Below, in pieces: positions 16,933-27,338 of a DNA stretch of 64,000 nucleotides. The stretch comes from Luteimicrobium album. Lineage in GTDB: Bacteria > Actinomycetota > Actinomycetes > Actinomycetales > Cellulomonadaceae. Under the pieces are notes generated by a model. That model did no database searches. It was not told where the DNA came from and saw nothing but the letters and a program-made list of their open reading frames with translations. The stretch is from assembly GCF_030161555.1 (NCBI RefSeq), contig NZ_BSUK01000001.1, positions 1,240,001-1,304,000 on the forward strand. The letters run 5' to 3'. A program made the position numbers and the translations under genes. Position 1 is the stretch's first letter; every line of letters begins with the position of its first letter.

Positions 16933-17426
16933 CTACGTCTCGTCGCCGCGGAACGCGGCGTCGAGCGCCGCGATGTCCAGCTTGCCCATCTTCATCATCG
17001 CGTCGAACGCGCGACCCGGTCCGGGTCGACCATGATCTCGGCGAACCGCTTCGGCACGATCTGCCAGCTCAGCCCGAACTTGTCCTTGAGCCACCCGCAC
17101 GGGCCGGGCTCGCCGCCGTCGGCGGTCAGCTTCTCCCAGTACTCGTCGACCTGCGCCTGGTCGTCGCAGTCCACGACGATCGACGCGGCCTCCGTGTGCG
17201 GGAACGTCGGCCCGCCGTTGAGCGCCTGGACGTGCAGGCCGTCGAGCTCGAAGTCGACGAGGAACACCGAGCCCGGCACGGCCGCCACGCCGGGCCCCTG
17301 GTCGGGAATCGCCTCGTCGTGCAGCACGGTCTGGATGATCCGCGAGTTCGGGAAGATCGAGACGTACAGCTCCGCGGCCTCCTCGGCCCTCGACTCGTAC
17401 CAGAGGCCCAGGTAGGTGCTGCCCAT
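16933..17426 (-). CDS. VOC-superfamily protein (PhnB/3-demethylubiquinone methyltransferase-like), frameshifted
   Basis: A glyoxalase-fold protein of about 164 residues. It begins with WYESRAEEAAELYVSIFPNSRI and contains the strands VFLVDFELDGLHVQALNGG and the WEKLTADGGEPGPCGWLKDKFG loop with the SWQIVP strand, all typical of the PhnB subgroup. The frame breaks near 17019-17030, where one C or G is missing; the restored tail contains the family's AMMKMGKLDIAALDAAF helix. The group is widespread and mostly of unknown role. The ATG 17426 follows a GGAG site. Confidence 0.82.
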
Positions 17427-17528
17427 GACCGGCTCCTTCGCTCCCGGGCGGACCGTGTGCCCACCCCCTCACACCAGGACAGACCCTCCGTGCCCCGATT
17501 TCTCATCGAGCGGGACTAGCGTCGCACC

Positions 17529-17849
17529 ATGGCTTCCAGCTTCCCCACCGCTCCCCTCGTCGCCGGCTCGCTCGTCGGGGGCTACGCCGTCGGGCGCGCG
17601 ACGAAGGTCCGGGCGCTCGCGGGCGTCGTCCTCGCGGCGGGCGGCGTGCTCGCCGGGCGGCAGTGGCTCGCCCGGTCGGGTCCGGCGACGACGACGGCAC
17701 TCGCCGTCACGTACGTCGGCGCGTTCGGGCTGTCGCACCCGCTCGCGAAGAGGATCGGCGCGTGGCCGTCCGTGCTCACGGTCGCCGGGGTCGCGGCGGG
17801 CGCTGCCTGGGCGCTCTCCGACCAGGCGGCGAGCAGTCAGGCCGACTGA
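17529..17849 (+). CDS. Small multi-pass membrane protein
   Basis: A 106-residue, Ala/Gly/Val-rich protein with about four short hydrophobic segments (near residues 8-25, 29-45, 52-68 and 82-97) and no recognised domain. TAGCGT at 17517-17522 lies six bases before the ATG, a probable leaderless promoter. Its 3' end overlaps the convergent MOSC gene by 13 bases. Confidence 0.65.
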   Translation: MASSFPTAPLVAGSLVGGYAVGRATKVRALAGVVLAAGGVLAGRQWLARSGPATTTALAVTYVGAFGLSHPLAKRIGAWPSVLTVAGVAAGAAWALSDQAASSQAD

Positions 17850-18517
17850 CCGACCATCTGCGCCGCGCGCTCGCGGACCTTGTCCGAGAGCCGCATCTGG
17901 CCTGCGGCCTCGGCATCGAGGAGCGCGCGCGAGACACGCCCGCGCGTGCCGGGGGCGGTGGTCCTCGCCGCGAACCAGTCCGCGACCGTCACCCCGTGCT
18001 CGGGCCGGTGCTCGACGACGACCTCGTCCCCGACCTGCAGGTCCCCGGTCTCCAGGACGCGGAAGTAGCAGCCCACCCGGTTGGCGTCGGTGAACCGCTT
18101 GACCCAGCGCGCAAGGCCCATCCGGCGGGCGAACGTCGCGCAGGGCGCCCGCTCGTGCGTGACCTCGAGCAGCGCGGTCCCGACGCGCCATCGCTCCCCG
18201 ACGACGGCGCGGCTCGCCTCGAGCCCCCGGGTCCGCAGGTTCTCGCCGAACAGCCCGGGCGGGACGGCGTGACCCAGCTCGGCGGCCCACCAGTCGGCGT
18301 CCTCCTGGGAGTACGCGTAGACGGCCTGCTCCTCGCCGCCGTGGTGCGCACGGTCCGCCTGGAGGTCCGCGAACAGGCCGAGCCGCCGGACGTGGACCGG
18401 ACCCTCGACCGGACGCTTGTCGATCGCGGTGACGCCCACGGCGCCGTCGTCGGGCAGGAGGGCGTGGACGCGGCACACCGCCAGCACGGTGCCGGACGCC
18501 GATGGCACAGGGGACAT
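17837..18517 (-). CDS. MOSC domain-containing protein
   Basis: A 226-residue protein with a complete MOSC domain, the fold shared with the sulfurtransferase C-terminus of molybdenum cofactor enzymes. Characteristic blocks are [16 protein letters not shown] (about residues 58-73), the [10 protein letters not shown] loop, [15 protein letters not shown] with the conserved Cys, and [10 protein letters not shown]. It probably binds a sulfur or molybdopterin ligand; YiiM-like members detoxify N-hydroxylated bases. The ATG at 18517 and one nine bases upstream are both possible. Confidence 0.88.
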   Translation of the reverse strand: MSPVPSASGTVLAVCRVHALLPDDGAVGVTAIDKRPVEGPVHVRRLGLFADLQADRAHHGGEEQAVYAYSQEDADWWAAELGHAVPPGLFGENLRTRGLEASRAVVGERWRVGTALLEVTHERAPCATFARRMGLARWVKRFTDANRVGCYFRVLETGDLQVGDEVVVEHRPEHGVTVADWFAARTTAPGTRGRVSRALLDAEAAGQMRLSDKVRERAAQMVGQSA

Positions 18518-18599
18518 GCGCCCCATCCTCCCGCGTTTGCGCGGACGCAGGTCGCACACCAGCCTGGAAGAGCCCAGGTGTCGACGCCGGAGGTCCGCC

Positions 18600-21397
18600 A
18601 TGACGACGTACGTGTACGACTTCACGCAGGGCGACAAGGACCGGGCCGACCTTCTCGGCGGGAAGGGCGCGAACCTCGCGGAGATGACGCGCCTCGGCCT
18701 CCCGGTCCCCCCGGGCTTCACGATCACGACCGAGGCGTGCCGCGAGTATCTCGCGCAGGGCGACGAGCCGGGCGCGCTCCGCGTCCAGGTGACGACGGCG
18801 CTGCGGCACCTCGAGGACAAGGTCGGACGGCGGCTCGGCACCCGCCGGGACCCGCTGCTCGTGTCGGTGCGGTCGGGCGCCCGGTTCTCGATGCCCGGGA
18901 TGATGGAGACCGTCCTCAACGTGGGGCTCAACGACGAGTCGGTCCAGGGCCTGGCGGAGGAGGCGTCCGACGAGCGGTTCGCGTGGGACTCGTACCGGCG
19001 CCTGATCCAGATGTTCGGCGCGACCGTCCTCGGGATCCCGGCCGACGTGTTCGCGGCGGCCCTCGACGACGCCAAGGCGGCCCGCGGACGCGCGGCCGGC
19101 GACGGCCCGGTCGCCGACGTCGACCTCACCGCCGACGACCTGCGCGCGCTCGTCGCCACGTACCGCGACATCGTCCGCGAGCGCACCGGTCGCGACTTCC
19201 CCCAGGACCCCCGCGAGCAGCTCGACCTCGCGATCCTCGCCGTCTTCGACTCCTGGAACACGGACCGCGCGCGCCTGTACCGGCGGCGCGAGCGCATCCC
19301 TCAGGACCTCGGGACGGCCGTGAACGTCGTCACGATGGTGTTCGGGAACCTCGGCGACACGAGCGGCACGGGCGTCGCGTTCACGCGCGACCCCGCCACC
19401 GGCGCCCCCGGCGCGTACGGGGACTACCTGCAGAACGCGCAGGGCGAGGACGTCGTCGCCGGCATCCGGAACACCCTCTCGCTCGACGACCTGCACCGCA
19501 TCGACCCCCTGTCGCACCACCAGCTCCTGCAAGCCATGCGGCGGCTCGAGACGCACTACCGGGACCTGTGCGACGTCGAGTTCACCGTCGAGCGCGGACA
19601 CCTGTGGATGCTGCAGACGCGGGTCGGGAAACGCACGCCCGCCGCGGCGTTCCGGATCGCGACCGCGCTCGTCGACGAGCAGCTCATCACCGAGGACGAG
19701 GCCCTGCAGCGGGTCACGGGCGACCAGCTCGCGTCGCTCCTGTTCCCCCAGTTCGCCACGGGCCCGTCCGACGACGGCGCAGCGCCCCGGGCGTTGACGT
19801 CCGGCATGGCCGCCTCGCCGGGGGCGGCGGTGGGGACCGTCGTGCTGCGGTCGTCGGACGCCGTCGCCGCCGCCGAGCGCGGGGAGCGCGTGATCCTCGT
19901 GCGCCGCGAGACCAACCCCGACGACCTCGGCGGGATGATCGCCGCCCAGGGCATCCTCACGTCGCGCGGCGGCAAGACGTCGCACGCCGCCGTGGTCGCG
20001 CGCGGCATGGGCCGCACGTGCGTCGTCGGGGCGGAGGACCTCGACGTCGACGAGGACGCCGGGACGGTGACCGTCCGGGGTGCCGGGCGCGAGCCGACCG
20101 TGCTGCACGCGGGCGACGAGATCAGCATCGACGGGTCCACCGGCGAGGTGTTCCTCGGGGCCGTGCCGGTGGTGTCGTCGCCCGTCGAGCGGTACCTCGA
20201 GGAGGGGCTGGACGCCGTCGTCGGGGCCGAGGGCGCCGCGCTCGACGACGAGACCCTGAGCCTCGTGCAGTCCGTCGACCGGCTGCTCCGGCACGCCGAC
20301 GCGCGCCGTCGCCTGCGCGTCGAGGCCAACGCCGACGTGCCCGACGACGCCGCCCGCGCCCGACGGCTCGGCGCGCAGGGCATCGGGCTCGTCCGGACCG
20401 AGCACATGTTCCTCGGGGAGCGACGGGCGCTCGTCGAGCAGATCGTCCTCGCGGACGACGTCACCGAGCGCGACATCGCCCTCGACCGGCTGCTCCCCCT
20501 GCAGCGCGACGACTTTCGCGGGCTGCTCGAGGCCATGGACGGGCTGCCCGTGACGATCCGGCTGCTCGACCCGCCGCTGCACGAGTTCCTGCCCGACCAC
20601 ACCGAGCTCGCGGTGCGCGTGGCGGTCGAGCGGTCCCGGCGGGAGGGCGGCGGCGCGGGCGCGCTGTCCGACGACGAGCTCGCCGCCGACGAGACGAAGC
20701 TCGCCGCGCTCGAACGCCTCCACGAGGCCAACCCCATGCTCGGGGTGCGGGGCGTGCGGCTCGGGCTGCTGGTGCCCGGCCTGTTCGCGATGCAGGTCCG
20801 GGCGATCGTCGAGGCGGCGGTCGGGCTGGTGCGCGAGGGGAGGAACCCGCGCCCCGAGGTGATGGTGCCGCTCGTCGGGTCGGTGCGGGAGCTGCAGATC
20901 GTCCGCGACGAGGTGGAGTCCGTCGTGCGCGGGGTCACCGAGCTCGCCGGGGTGGACCTGGAGGTGCCCGTCGGGACGATGATCGAGCTCCCCGCGCCGC
21001 GCTCACCGCGCACCGGATTGCGACCGAGGCCGACTTCTTCTCGTTCGGCACCAACGACCTCACCCAGACCACGTGGGGTTTCTCGCGGGACGACGTCGAA
21101 CGGACCCTGTTCAGCACCTACCTCGACAACGGCGTGCTCACGATCTCGCCGTTCGAGACCATCGACGCCGACGGCGTCGGGCGGCTCGTTCGGATCGCGG
21201 TCGAGGAGGCGCGCGCCACGAAGCCCGGGCTCGAGCTCGGGGTGTGCGGGGAGCACGGTGGCGACCCCGAGTCGATCCGGTTCTTCCACGACGCCGGGCT
21301 CGACTACGTGTCGTGCTCGCCCTTTCGCGTGCCGGTGGCCCGGCTCGAGGCGGGCCGAGCGGCGACGTCGGCTGCGCCGTCGTCGTCCGGCCGGTAG
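18600..21397 (+). CDS. ppdK: Pyruvate, phosphate dikinase, frameshifted
   Basis: The enzyme interconverts pyruvate, ATP and phosphate with phosphoenolpyruvate, AMP and pyrophosphate. Domains in order: ATP-grasp (residues 1-350, with [10 protein letters not shown] and [19 protein letters not shown]), phosphohistidine domain with His462 in [13 protein letters not shown], and PEP/pyruvate barrel with the catalytic Cys883 in [10 protein letters not shown]. One base is missing near 20990 in the CCCC run before GCGCCGCGC; restoring it gives 932 residues and rejoins [26 protein letters not shown] precedes ATG 18600. It stands alone between convergent genes. Confidence 0.93.
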
Positions 21398-21404
21398 CCG
21401 CGCG

Positions 21405-21980
21405 TCAGTCGTGGAGGATGCGCTGGAACAGGACGTGGTCGCGCCAGCGGCCCGCGATGCGCAGGTAGTCGCGCGCCAGACCGAACCGCTCGAAGCCCGC
21501 GCGGGCCAGGACCCGCTGTGAGCGTTCGTTCTCCGGCAGCGTGCCCGCCTGGAGCCGGTGCAGCCCGAGGTCGTCCCGCGCGATCCCGACGACGGCGCTC
21601 ACGGCCGCCGACATGATCCCCCGCCCCTGCAGCCCGCGGTCCGTCCAGTAGCCGAGGTCCGCGGACTCGAACGCGCCGCGGGTGATCCCCGAGACGGTGA
21701 GGGTCCCGACGATCTCGTCGTCGGCCGACGCGCCCGGCGCCGGACGCACGAGCACCAGCGGCAACGCTGAGCCCTTCTGCACGCCGGCCAACAGGTTCTC
21801 CACGCGCACCGCCTGGACGCGCTCGGTGGCGAAGTCGTCGGCGCGGGCCGGCTCCCACGGCGCCAGGTGCTCGGCGTTGCGCGCGTAGGCCGCGGCGAGG
21901 GCGCGGGCGTCGTCGGGGGCGAGCAGGCGGAGGACGACGCCGTCGGGCAGAGGCACGCGGGGAGAGGTCACGACGAGCAC
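21405..21980 (-). CDS. GNAT-family N-acetyltransferase (RimJ/RimL-like)
   Basis: A 191-residue acetyl-CoA-dependent acetyltransferase. The GNAT core has LRLLAPDDARALAAAYARN at the start, the ADLGYWTDRGLQGRGIMSAAV block that binds acetyl-CoA (the Q/RxxGxG/A loop) and the LPENERSQRVLARAGFERFG motif typical of RimJ/RimL enzymes acting on protein N-termini, though other amines are possible. GTG 21980 follows a minus-strand TAGGCT hexamer by six bases, suggesting a leaderless message. It is convergent with the dikinase gene, seven bases apart. Confidence 0.87.
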   Translation of the reverse strand: MLVVTSPRVPLPDGVVLRLLAPDDARALAAAYARNAEHLAPWEPARADDFATERVQAVRVENLLAGVQKGSALPLVLVRPAPGASADDEIVGTLTVSGITRGAFESADLGYWTDRGLQGRGIMSAAVSAVVGIARDDLGLHRLQAGTLPENERSQRVLARAGFERFGLARDYLRIAGRWRDHVLFQRILHD

Positions 21981-22055
21981 CGCCCGAGCCTAGCCAGGAC
22001 GTCGGCCGCACCCGTCGATAGAATCCGAACCTGACCAGCGGCTCGTCCCGGGAGC

Positions 22056-23050
22056 GTGCGCGTGCGCGAGATCGTCGTCTTCAGCGGAACCGCCCACCGG
22101 GGCCTGGCGGAGGACGTGTGCGCGGCGCTCGGCGTCGAGCTGTCGCCCGTCGAGATCACCCGGTTCTCGAACGACTGCCTGCAGGTCCAGCTCCAGGCGA
22201 ACTGCCGCCAGCGCGACGTCTACCTCGTGCAGCCGCTCGTCCCGCCCACGCAGGACGCGCTCATGGAGCTGCTGCTCATGCTCGACGCCGCGAGGGTGCG
22301 TCGGCGGCGCAGATCACCGCGGTCATCCCGCACTACGCGTACGCGCGGTCGGACAAGAAGGATGCGTCGCGCATCTCGATCGGCGCCCGGCTCGTCGCGG
22401 ACCTGCTGGTCACGGCGGGCGCGGACCGGGTGCTCACCATGACGCTGCACGCTCCGCAGGTGCACGGGTTCTTCTCCGTGCCGGTCGACCACCTGACGGC
22501 GCTCGGGATCCTCGCCGACCACTTCCGGGTGCAGGACCTGACCGACACCGTCGTCGTGTCGCCGGACTTCGGCAACGCGAAGACGGCGAACCAGTTTGCC
22601 CGCCTGCTCGGCCTGCCCGTCGCGGCCGGCAGCAAGCGGCGCCTCGGCGACGACACGGTCGTCATCGACACCATCGTCGGGGACGTCGCCGGCAAGCGTG
22701 CGATCGTCCTCGACGACGAGATCGCGACCGGTGGGTCGATCGTCGAGCTGCTGGAACGGCTCGCCGCGGAAGGTGCCCGTGAGGTGTCGGTCGCGACGAC
22801 GCACGGGCTCTTCACCGGGAAGGCGCACGAGCGGCTGCGCGGCCACCCGATGATCCGTGAGGTCGTCGCCACCGACACCGTCCCGCAGGTGTCCGACTGG
22901 CCCGAGCTGACCGTGCTGTCGGTGGCCGACCTGTTCGCGGAGGCCATGCGGCGGATCCACGAGGGTGAGTCGATCAGCGGCATGTTCGACGGCGTCGACC
23001 CGACGCACGCCCCGCCGCGCTCGCGCGCCCGGGTGGCCGCGCGCTCCTGA
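22056..23050 (+). CDS. Ribose-phosphate diphosphokinase, frameshifted
   Basis: The enzyme makes PRPP from ribose 5-phosphate and ATP. Seen are the substrate-binding RFSNDCLQVQL loop, PHYAYARSDKKDASRISIGARL, the catalytic flexible region near VVSPDFGNAKTAN and SKRRLGDD, and the PRPP-binding loop VLDDEIATGGSIV. The loop sequences differ from the main actinobacterial Prs, so this may be a second, divergent copy. One G is missing near 22292-22296; restoring it joins LDAAR to GASAAQITAVIPHY (about 331 residues). A TAGAAT -10-like hexamer lies 30 bases before the GTG start. Confidence 0.88.
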
Positions 23051-23080
23051 CCCGGGCTGCGTCGGCGGCGGGGCGACCGG

Positions 23081-23554
23081 TCACGGGAGGGCGAGGACCC
23101 CGCACAGCGCGGCGACCGCGACGCCCTGGAGCACGAAGCGGAGCGTGACGACGCTCTCCCACCGGTCCTGGAGGGCACGGGCGTCCGCGGGGACCTCGCC
23201 GGCGAAGGCCGCCGCGGTGAGCCGCTTGTTGATGGGCGCCGCGACGACCTTGTAGATCACGAGCCACGTCACGAGAGCGACCGTGGCGACGGCCGCCGCG
23301 ACCGTGGCCCACCCGCGGCCCGCGACGGCGGCGGCCACGCCCGCGAGGACTGTCGCGACGACGCTGAGGACGCCGGGGATCGGGAAGCGGCGGTCGCCGT
23401 AGTAGTGGCCGAAGCCGGTGACCGCGACGAGGGCGCGGTCGTCGAGCCGGGCGTAGGTGGGGCGCAGGACGAGGGCCCCGCTGGCGTCGGTGCCGTAGAT
23501 CATGCCCGCGCACAGCACGGCGACGACGGCGATGAGGTAGCTGGCGAGTTCCAT
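23081..23554 (-). CDS. DUF1772/anthrone oxygenase-like membrane protein
   Basis: A 157-residue integral membrane protein with four predicted helices (about residues 4-24, 57-78, 83-104 and 136-155). The family is related to anthrone oxygenases, but bacterial members have no proven activity. The Arg-rich helix with FGHYYGDRRFPIPG between spans one and two and the WESVVTLRFVLQG helix are visible. It diverges from a TetR-type regulator; the shared 95-base region carries palindromes, so it is the likely target of that regulator. Confidence 0.75.
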   Translation of the reverse strand: MELASYLIAVVAVLCAGMIYGTDASGALVLRPTYARLDDRALVAVTGFGHYYGDRRFPIPGVLSVVATVLAGVAAAVAGRGWATVAAAVATVALVTWLVIYKVVAAPINKRLTAAAFAGEVPADARALQDRWESVVTLRFVLQGVAVAALCGVLALP

Positions 23555-23626
23555 GGTCGGTCTCCCTGTCGGTCGATCTATCAGCGCTAGGTACGAGAGC
23601 GACACTAACCTGTCAGCACTTCGCTG

Positions 23627-23641
23627 TCTAGCGCTGCTAGA
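23627..23641. promoter_or_regulatory. Operator palindrome overlapping the -10 of the TetR gene
   Basis: TCTAGC-GCT-GCTAGA is a perfect palindrome. Its right arm overlaps TAGAAT (23638-23643), which lies six bases before ATG 23650 and is the probable -10 of a leaderless transcript. A related AGCGCTAG core occurs at 23583-23590, nearer the divergent membrane protein gene. The layout fits TetR autoregulation. Confidence 0.65.
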
Positions 23642-23649
23642 ATCCAGTC

Positions 23650-24231
23650 ATGACCGAGAGCCCCACCCAGCGCCGCCGCGAGCGTGAGCGCGCCGAACGG
23701 CGTCAGCTCATCGTCGACTCCGCGCGCGAGCTCGCCGAAGCCGAGGGCTGGGACGCCGTCACCACGCGTCGCCTCGCCGACACCATCGAGTACTCGCAGC
23801 CCGTGCTCTACAGCCACTTCGCGAACCGCGCCGCGATCGTGGACGCCGTCGTCGTCGAGGGCGCTGCCGAGCTGGCGTCGACGCTCCGGGCCGCGCGCGC
23901 CGGGACCGAGGACGACGCCGCGACCGCCGTCGCGCAGGCCTACCTCGACTTCGCGGCGGCCCACCCCGCGCTCTACGACGCGATCTTCACGATGCCGTCA
24001 GGCCTCCCGTTCGGGACGCCCGACGCACCGCCGGCCCTGCAGGACGCGTTCGGTGAGCTGCGGCTGGCGTTCGCACCCTCCGCCCGCGGCACCGAGGCGG
24101 AGGTCCTCACGGAGGTCGTCTGGAGCGCGTTGCACGGTCTCGCCTCGCTCGTCCGCAGCGGGCGGCTCCGACCCGACCTGCACGACGCGCGCCTCACCCG
24201 GCTCCTCGCCCTGGTGAAGTCTCGGAGCTGA
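23650..24231 (+). CDS. TetR-family transcriptional regulator
   Basis: A 193-residue regulator. The N-terminal helix-turn-helix (about residues 17-63) is typical: RRQLIVDSARELAEAEGWDAVTTRRLADTI then YSQPVLYSHFANRAAIVDAVV. The C-terminal domain (about 80-190) with the HPALYDAIFTMP block resembles the TetR_C_13-like ligand-binding group. It is divergent from the DUF1772 membrane protein gene and has a palindrome over its own promoter, so it probably represses both. The inducer is unknown. Confidence 0.88.
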   Translation: MTESPTQRRRERERAERRQLIVDSARELAEAEGWDAVTTRRLADTIEYSQPVLYSHFANRAAIVDAVVVEGAAELASTLRAARAGTEDDAATAVAQAYLDFAAAHPALYDAIFTMPSGLPFGTPDAPPALQDAFGELRLAFAPSARGTEAEVLTEVVWSALHGLASLVRSGRLRPDLHDARLTRLLALVKSRS

Positions 24232-24261
24232 CCCCCGTCGCGTCGCAGCCCCGCGGGGCGT

Positions 24262-24456
24262 TCAAAGGCGTCGCGAGCGCACCAGCATGAGCAGCGCGAC
24301 CACCAGCACGGCCGCCCACAGCAGTGGCCAGGACAGCACCGGCTGGCTCCCGGCCGACACCGACGTGACCAGCAGCGCCGCGGCTACCAGCGCCACGACG
24401 AACCACACCGTCCCGCGAGAGCTCGCCGGACGCCCCTCGCTCCTCGACTCCGCCAT
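24262..24456 (-). CDS. Small two-TM protein, 64 residues
   Basis: A short membrane protein of unknown function. After a charged N-terminus ([13 protein letters not shown]) two hydrophobic segments follow at about residues 17-36 and 41-58, and the chain ends in RSRRL. Such small proteins are frequent in this lineage and without assigned roles. It is convergent with the TetR gene. Confidence 0.6.
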   Translation of the reverse strand: MAESRSEGRPASSRGTVWFVVALVAAALLVTSVSAGSQPVLSWPLLWAAVLVVALLMLVRSRRL

Positions 24457-24550
24457 CCGCCCACCCTAGGCGCACACCCGACCGCAGGGCTCCGGGCTCC
24501 CGGCCCGGGTTGCGGGCGGGTGAGCGTGGGCGGTCGGGGGAGCATGAGAC

Positions 24551-26130
24551 ATGCTGCTCGACGATGTCGCCGCCACGTCCGAAGCCGTCGCGGCCACGAG
24601 GTCCCGCATCGCGAAGCGCGCCTCCATCGCGGCGCTGCTGCGACTCGCGGCCGAGGAGGACCCCCTGTCGGCGACGACGGGCCGGGTCCCGACGAGCTCG
24701 CCGTCGTCACGTCGTACCTCGCCGGGCAGCTCCGGCAGCGCCGGACCGGGCTCGGGTGGGCGTCGCTCCGCTCGCTCCCCGCGCCGGCTGCGACCGCGAC
24801 GCTCACGGTCGCCGGCGTCGACGCCACGTTCGAGCGCATGGCCGGGCTGTCGGGGCCCGGGTCGGACGCGGCCCGCGCCGCGGAGGCCTCGGCGCTGTTC
24901 GGCGCCGCGACCGAACGAGAGCAACGATTCCTCCGCGGGCTCGTGGCCGGCGAGCTGCGGCAGGGGGCGCTCGACGCCGTCGTCGTGGACGCGATCGCGG
25001 AGGCCTCTGGGGCGGCGGTCGAGGCGGTGCGACGGGCCGTGATGCTCCGCGGGGACACCGGAGCGGTCGCCGTCGCGGCGCTGCGCGCGCCGGACCCCGC
25101 GGCGGCCGGCGAGGTGCTCGACGCGTTCGGGCTGGAGGTCGGGCGACCGGTACGACCCATGCTCGCGCAGTCCGCGCCCGACGTCGCCGCCGCGCTCGAC
25201 AAGCTCGGACCGCCCGACGCGGAGGTCTCGGTCGACACCAAGCTCGACGGCATCCGCATCCAGGTGCACCGGTCCGGCGACGACGTCCGCGTCTTCACGC
25301 GCAGCCTCGACGACATCACGCCCCGCGTCCCCGAGATCGTCGCCGCCGCACTCGCCCTGGGCGCAGAGACCTTCGTGCTCGACGGCGAAGCCCTGGCCGT
25401 GGACGCGTCCGGCACTCCGCGCCCGTTCCAGGAGACGGCGTCGCGGTCGGCGTCCCAAGAAGCGGAGGCGCTCGCCGCCGTCGAGCTGACGCCCTTCTTC
25501 TTCGACGTGCTGCACGCCGACGGCCACGACCTCCTCGACGAGCCGCTGCGCGACCGGCTGGCGGTGCTGGACGGAATCGCGGGGCCCTACGCGGTGCCAC
25601 GGCTCGTGACCGGGGACCCGGACGAAGCCGCCGCGTTCTTCACGGACGCCGTCACTCGCGGGCAGGAGGGCGTCGTCGTGAAGTCCCTCGACGCGCCCTA
25701 CGCGGCCGGACGACGCGGGGCCGGGTGGGTCAAGGTGAAGCCGCGGCACACGCTCGACCTGGTCGTGCTCGCCGTCGAGCGCGGTTCCGGGCGACGGCAG
25801 GGGTACCTGTCGAACATCCACCTCGGCGCGCGCGACCCCGACGGCGGGTTCGTGATGCTCGGCAAGACGTTCAAGGGCATGACCGACGCGATGCTCGCAT
25901 GGCAGACCGAACGGTTCACCGAGCTCGCCGACGGACCGACCGACGGGTACGTCGTGAAGGTGCGGCCCGAGCAGGTCGTGGAGATCGCGTTCGACGGTGT
26001 GCAACGGTCCACCCGCTACCCCGGCGGCGTCGCGCTCCGGTTCGCGCGGGTGGTGCGGTACCGGGACGACAAGACTCCCGCCGAGGCGGACACGATCGAC
26101 GCCGTCCGCGCGCTCGGCACGCCCGGCTGA
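24551..26130 (+). CDS. ATP-dependent DNA ligase, frameshifted
   Basis: A ligase of about 526 residues that seals nicks in DNA using ATP. Domains: N-terminal DNA-binding region (residues 1-180, [15 protein letters not shown]), adenylation domain with the nucleophilic Lys in [14 protein letters not shown] (motif I), [11 protein letters not shown] (motif III), [10 protein letters not shown] (IIIa), [17 protein letters not shown] (IV) and WVKVKPR (V), then an OB-fold. It is of the stand-alone actinobacterial LigB-like type, an accessory to NAD-dependent LigA. The frame breaks near 24660-24675 in a C-run, one base missing; the first 37 codons are in the other frame. No Ku gene adjoins it. Confidence 0.9.
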
Positions 26131-26158
26131 TCCGCTCCGGCCGAACCGTGGACGACCT

Positions 26159-26697
26159 CTACCTGGACGGCCTCCGACTGATCCTGGGTGCGCCGGCCGC
26201 CGCCTGAGCCGAGGCCGCGTCGAGCCCCCGCAGGTTCTCCAGCGACCGCTTCTGGCCGTGGGTGTAGATGATCGAGCTGCGGAACTCGGTGACCTCCTTG
26301 CGGTTGCTCAGGGTGTCGACAAGGAACGCGTGGAGCTGCTGAACGTCCCCGACCCCGACATGGAGCAGGAAGTCGTCCCCACCCGCCAGCACGAACACGG
26401 CCATGACCTCGGGCATCTCGAGCGCATCGCGGTAGAAGCGGTCGATGACCTGACGGTTGAGGGGCCGGATCTGGGTGGCCACCAGCGCCTGCACGGGTCG
26501 GCCGAGCGCCTCCAGGTCGACCTCTGCGTGGAAGCCGGTGATGACACCCTGCCGCTGGAGTCGGCGGATCCGTTCGGAACAGGTCGAGGCCGCGACGCCG
26601 ACGATCTCGGCGAGGTCGCGCAGGGGGTACGCGCGTCCCGCTGGAGCTCGTCCACGATCTGCGCGTCGATCCGATCGATGTTCACCTTCGCCGCCAT
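26159..26697 (-). CDS. Lrp/AsnC-family regulator, frameshifted
   Basis: An about 179-residue regulator. The AsnC helix-turn-helix has IDRIDAQIVDELQRDART and LRDLAEIVGVAASTCSERIRRLQRQGVI; the RAM ligand-binding domain follows with MAVFVLAGGDDFLLHVGVGD and the C-terminal SSIIYTHGQK strand. The frame breaks near 26625 in a CCCC/GGGGG run; one base added joins ART-P to LRDLAE. It diverges from the DUF2000 gene and probably controls it, as Lrp members often act on a neighbour in response to an amino acid. Confidence 0.88.
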
Positions 26698-26758
26698 AGA
26701 ACCGAACATACACAAAGCCTTGTTGATGGCACTGCTGGATTCGTGCAGCATCGACGCC

Positions 26759-27259
26759 ATGAGCCGAACAGAACACGTGATAGCCACACTCGATCCGGCC
26801 GCGGGGCCTCTTCCCGCCGATGCCACCACCACCCAGAGCACCCGTTCCGCCGAGGTGAAGGTCGTCCTCGTCGTGCGCGAGGGCTTGCCGTCGAACCTGG
26901 CCGCGAACGCCGCGGCGGTGCTCGGCGCCAGCATCGGCGCCGTACGCGACCTGCCGCTGGGCCCGGACGCCGTGGACGCGTCCGGGACGGTCTACGAGGG
27001 AATCGTCACCACCCCGGTCCCCGTGCTGGTCACAGGCGCAGAGGAGCTGAGGGTGCTCTTCCGTCAGGCGGCGGCGCAAGAAGGGACCACCGTGCTGGCA
27101 CTCACCGAGGTCGCCCGGCAGGCCCGCACCTACGACGCGTACCTCAGCGACCTCGCCCAGGCCCGGGAAGCCGACGCCGACATCGTGGCGCTCGTCGTCG
27201 CCGGCCGCCGCAACCAGGTCACCAAGATCACGAAGCGGCTGCCACTCCTCGGCGCGTGA
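26759..27259 (+). CDS. DUF2000-family protein
   Basis: A 166-residue soluble protein. After a polar 30-residue lead, the chain shows KVVLVVREGLPSNLAANAAAVL, the typical first block of DUF2000, and the C-terminal TVLALTEVARQARTYDAYL segment. The family has a PTH2-like fold and no established function. The divergent AsnC-type regulator gene suggests a role linked to amino-acid metabolism. ATG 26759 is used because an upstream in-frame start would lie inside the likely promoter region. Confidence 0.78.
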   Translation: MSRTEHVIATLDPAAGPLPADATTTQSTRSAEVKVVLVVREGLPSNLAANAAAVLGASIGAVRDLPLGPDAVDASGTVYEGIVTTPVPVLVTGAEELRVLFRQAAAQEGTTVLALTEVARQARTYDAYLSDLAQAREADADIVALVVAGRRNQVTKITKRLPLLGA

Positions 27260-27338
27260 CGGCGAGCGCGTGACGGCCAGGACGTCGACGACGACCGGGG
27301 CGACCCCGGCGGGATGCGAGGTCCTGCGGCGCGCTGCG

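Noticed and set aside
17469..20723. 1084-codon minus-strand frame opposite pyruvate phosphate dikinase
   Set aside because: The plus strand has all dikinase motifs; the antisense chain is low-complexity and has no domain.
24551..26130. DNA ligase considered as part of a Ku/LigD end-joining system
   Set aside because: No Ku, polymerase or nuclease domain is fused or adjacent; it is a stand-alone ATP-dependent ligase.
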